64,000 bases of DNA, taken from CAZMOK01 sp964567785 (GTDB taxonomy: Bacteria; Bacteroidota; Bacteroidia; Bacteroidales; JAGOPY01). The position numbers were made by a program, and so were the translations under genes. This document shows, piece after piece, positions 61,594 through 64,000 of this stretch (positions are counted from its first letter, which is position 1; the number at the start of each line of letters is the position of its first letter). The DNA is taken from contig CAZMOK010000012.1 of the NCBI GenBank assembly GCA_964567785.1, positions 1-64,000 of the forward strand, written 5' to 3'. The notes below the pieces were generated by a model, which was not told the origin of the DNA, made no database searches, and saw only the letters and a program-made list of their open reading frames with translations.

Positions 61594-62727
61594 ATGGCAA
61601 CACTCAAAGTTCTTGTAGTAGATGACGAACCGGGGATCAGGTCGGGAATAAACCGGATCCTCAGGAATTTTACCGTTGGTTATCCTTTTATGGATGAAGA
61701 TTTTGATTTTGAGATGATCGATGCTGAAACAGGGGAAGAGGCCATAGAGATCATCGACAGCCAGCACGTGGATATCATACTGCTCGACAACAAATTGCCC
61801 GGGATTGACGGCATTGAGGTACTCGAATACATCAACAAGAAAAAGATCGATGCAAGGGTAATGATGATCACCTCTTATGCATCGCTCGAACTGGCAGTAA
61901 AAGCTACAAATAACGGTGCATATAACTTTGTGCCCAAGCCATTCACCCCTGATGAGCTGAAAGCTGCCATGGAAGGGATTACCAAAAACCTCTTCCTGAA
62001 GCGCATGACAAGGCAGATGAACTTGGAAGGGAAGCAGGTACGGTACCAGTTCCTCTCCGTTTTGTCGCATGAGCTTAAATCTCCTATCAATGCCATCGAA
62101 GGCTACCTGAGGATTATGCAGGACAGGCAGGTGGGTAACGACCTGGAAGACTACGACACAATGATCGATAGGTCGATCGAAAGGATAAAGGGAATGCGGA
62201 ACCTTATCATGGACCTTCTTGACCTCACAAAGCTTGAATCGGGGAAAAAGGTGGGCGAGAAGAAAAGTGTTGATATCGCAGAAATAGCAAGGATGGCAAG
62301 GGATACCATGGAGCCGATGGCAATCCAGAAAAATGTGAGAACATATATTGAAAGCCCCGATCAACCTGAAATACTGGCTGATCCGGACGAAATGGAGATC
62401 ATTCTTAACAACCTGGTGTCGAATGCTGTTAAATATAACAGGGACGGTGGTGAAGTCCACATTACAACCACTGCAAAAAACGGTTCGGCAGTAATAAAAG
62501 TTGAAGATACAGGTATTGGAATGAATGAGGAGGAAACGGGCAAGCTTTTCAATGAATTTGTCAGGATAAAGAATGAAAAGACAAAGAACATTACCGGAAG
62601 CGGACTAGGACTCTCAATAGTGAAGAAACTTGTTGAAGAGAATTATGGCGGTACCATCGAAGTAAAAAGTGAACCCGACAAAGGAAGTGTATTTACAGTT
62701 AGCATACCCGTTAGCATTAAAAACTGA
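61594..62727 (+). CDS. Receiver-histidine kinase hybrid
   Basis: A 377-residue protein with an N-terminal receiver (D10, D11, phospho-acceptor D65 in IILLDNKLPG, conserved K115) joined to a HisKA domain with H159 in SVLSHELKSPINAIEG and a complete ATPase domain (NNLVSNAVKYN, DTGIGMN, GSGLGLSIVKKL). The reversed order, receiver before kinase, lets phosphorylation of D65 set the activity of H159. No DNA-binding domain is present. It lies between a receiver gene and hydG, with gaps of 24 and 4 bases. Confidence 0.88.
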   Translation: MATLKVLVVDDEPGIRSGINRILRNFTVGYPFMDEDFDFEMIDAETGEEAIEIIDSQHVDIILLDNKLPGIDGIEVLEYINKKKIDARVMMITSYASLELAVKATNNGAYNFVPKPFTPDELKAAMEGITKNLFLKRMTRQMNLEGKQVRYQFLSVLSHELKSPINAIEGYLRIMQDRQVGNDLEDYDTMIDRSIERIKGMRNLIMDLLDLTKLESGKKVGEKKSVDIAEIARMARDTMEPMAIQKNVRTYIESPDQPEILADPDEMEIILNNLVSNAVKYNRDGGEVHITTTAKNGSAVIKVEDTGIGMNEEETGKLFNEFVRIKNEKTKNITGSGLGLSIVKKLVEENYGGTIEVKSEPDKGSVFTVSIPVSIKN

Positions 62728-62731
62728 TAAC

Positions 62732-64000
62732 ATGAAATTCAATCCTGAGAAATACCGCATCAAGGATGAGCCCACGAAACCCTTCATCGACAAGGATGAA
62801 ATATGGGACTATCTGAATAATACACCTTCAAACGAAGAAGAAGTTGATAAGGTTGTACAAAAATCGTTCAGTAAGCAACGACTTTCGCTTAAAGACGTGG
62901 CAGTACTCATCAATGCAAAAGAGCCTGAACTGGTTGAGAAGATAAAAGACGGTGCACGGAAATTGAAAAATAACGTTTACGGCGGGCGGATCGTTCTCTT
63001 TGCCCCCCTTTATGTGGGGAACTATTGCACAAACAATTGCAAATACTGCGGATTTAAAGCCAGCAATAAGAAGGCGCTCAGGAAAACCCTTAACAAATAT
63101 GAACTGGTCAGGAATGTTGAAGCGCTTGAGGGTGAAGGACAGAAAAGACTTATACTGGTTTATGGCGAACATCCTGACTATTCCGCAGAATTCATTGCCG
63201 AAACAGTAAAAACAGTTTATTCGGTAAGAAAGAGCAAAGGAGAGATCAGAAGAGTAAATATTAACGCCGCACCACTAGACATAGAAGGTTTCAGGTTAGT
63301 AAAAGAAGCCGGTATTGGCACCTACCAGATATTCCAGGAAACGTATCATCCGGAAGCCTATGAGGCATATCACACAGGTGGCAGAAAGAAGGATTATAAT
63401 TTCCGGCTTACTTCTCTCGACAGGGCGCAGGAAGCGGGACTCGACGATGTGGGTATAGGTGCACTGATGGGCCTTTACGACTGGAGGTTCGAGGTGATGG
63501 GACTGGTGAGGCATACCAACCACCTTGAAGCATGCTACAACATAGGACCTCATACTATTAGTTTTCCAAGGCTGCAGTCGGCTTCGGAATATGAAATAGA
63601 TGATAAGTATATGGTAAGCGATGAAGATTTCTTGAAGCTTGTTGCAATATTAAGGCTGGCGGTACCATATACCGGAATGATACTTACAGCAAGGGAACCG
63701 CAGCATATCAGGAAGGAGGTGATGCAGTTCGGGTGTTCACAGATCGATGCCGGTACAAAAATAGAATTGGGCGCCTACGGAGATACTGCAAAGAAAGAGC
63801 AGGACCCCAACAGGGAGCAGTTCCTGATCCATGATAACCGCTCACTTGATGAAGTGATAGATGAGCTTCTCGACGGCGGTTACCTGCCCTCCTTTTGCAC
63901 TGCGTGTTACAGATTGGGAAGGACCGGAGAACATTTCATGGAGTTTTCAGTTCCCGGCTTCATCAAAAGGTTTTGTACGCCCAATGCTATTCTCACGCTC
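62732..64000 (+). CDS. hydG: [FeFe] hydrogenase maturase HydG, cut by the window end
   Basis: A radical-SAM tyrosine lyase that makes the CO and CN ligands of the H cluster. The visible 423 residues have the radical-SAM C99, C103 and C106 in CTNNCKYCGF and, near the edge, the C-terminal CX2CX22C motif (CTACYRLGRTGEHFM, with the last Cys in KRFC) that binds the second cluster. About 40-50 residues should follow. It starts four bases after the hybrid kinase. hydE and hydF are not in the window and probably follow. Confidence 0.95.
   Translation, partial: MKFNPEKYRIKDEPTKPFIDKDEIWDYLNNTPSNEEEVDKVVQKSFSKQRLSLKDVAVLINAKEPELVEKIKDGARKLKNNVYGGRIVLFAPLYVGNYCTNNCKYCGFKASNKKALRKTLNKYELVRNVEALEGEGQKRLILVYGEHPDYSAEFIAETVKTVYSVRKSKGEIRRVNINAAPLDIEGFRLVKEAGIGTYQIFQETYHPEAYEAYHTGGRKKDYNFRLTSLDRAQEAGLDDVGIGALMGLYDWRFEVMGLVRHTNHLEACYNIGPHTISFPRLQSASEYEIDDKYMVSDEDFLKLVAILRLAVPYTGMILTAREPQHIRKEVMQFGCSQIDAGTKIELGAYGDTAKKEQDPNREQFLIHDNRSLDEVIDELLDGGYLPSFCTACYRLGRTGEHFMEFSVPGFIKRFCTPNAILTL

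Noticed and set aside
61570..62460. Long antisense frame opposite the receiver-kinase hybrid
   Set aside because: It is almost 300 codons long but lies wholly opposite a well-supported kinase gene and resembles no family. It is a shadow of the coding pattern.

Overview
The window reads as a chromosomal contig from a strictly or facultatively anaerobic member of the Bacteroidota, most likely Bacteroidales-like, and probably from a metagenome assembly. The signs are promoters of the Bacteroidota type (TAnnTTTG, sometimes with TTG about 20 bases upstream), weak Shine-Dalgarno sites, type IX secretion and gliding genes (porZ, gldH, a CHU_C-type C-terminal domain), the long insert form of IspG, and small Bacteroidota-type proteins. 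Two 100-N gaps both fall inside runs of the same heptamer (TACTGGG/CCCAGTA), so the assembly broke on that repeat.

Layout: 1-4.6 kb, cell-surface glycan genes (GT2, GT9, O-antigen ligase-like) and a lipid kinase. 4.6-10.1 kb, ispG, porZ, a repeat-rich intergenic region and a secreted choice-of-anchor L protein with an exosortase-type tail. 10.2-15.4 kb, recO, the lipA-lipB pair, the first gap, and a polyferredoxin/DUF362 redox pair. 15.4-23.7 kb, hemW, a secreted phosphoesterase, a GH3 protein, LysE and HdeD-like membrane proteins, recJ and a MacB-like permease. 23.8-28.9 kb, purH-mreBCD and a thioredoxin-like lipoprotein. 29-35.2 kb, a LutB-like protein, rpiB, nadA, a MORN-repeat protein and a small OB-fold/PepSY membrane group. 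35.2-45.8 kb, RNase R (its end lost in the second gap), a fused oligopeptide ABC ATPase, comF, a lamin-tail surface protein, asd-ribF, gldH and an RNase HI-like gene. 45.8-52.0 kb, an exosortase with membrane and coiled-coil neighbours, a C69 peptidase, and a structured leader before malY. 52.1-64 kb, a hydrogenase and signalling island.

The most interesting part is the last 12 kb. A NarL-type regulator and PAS kinase diverge from a run of co-directional genes: receiver protein, hydC, hydB, hydA (trimeric bifurcating [FeFe] hydrogenase), an [FeFe]-hydrogenase-like histidine kinase, a second receiver protein, a receiver-kinase hybrid, and the maturase hydG, which runs off the edge. The catalytic HydA keeps every H-cluster ligand and the proton path. 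The kinase-fused copy keeps the four cluster cysteines but has lost the proton-path residues, as expected of a hydrogen sensor. None of the three receivers in the run has a DNA-binding output, so the signal may pass to the adjacent NarL regulator.

Secondary findings are an exosortase and a candidate substrate 37 kb apart, a GAGACGACGTCTC palindrome element at two intergenic sites with nearly the same three-part layout, helically phased direct repeats before the choice-of-anchor L gene, and an unclassified RNA leader with a terminator before malY. No tRNA, rRNA, CRISPR array, transposase or prophage gene was seen.
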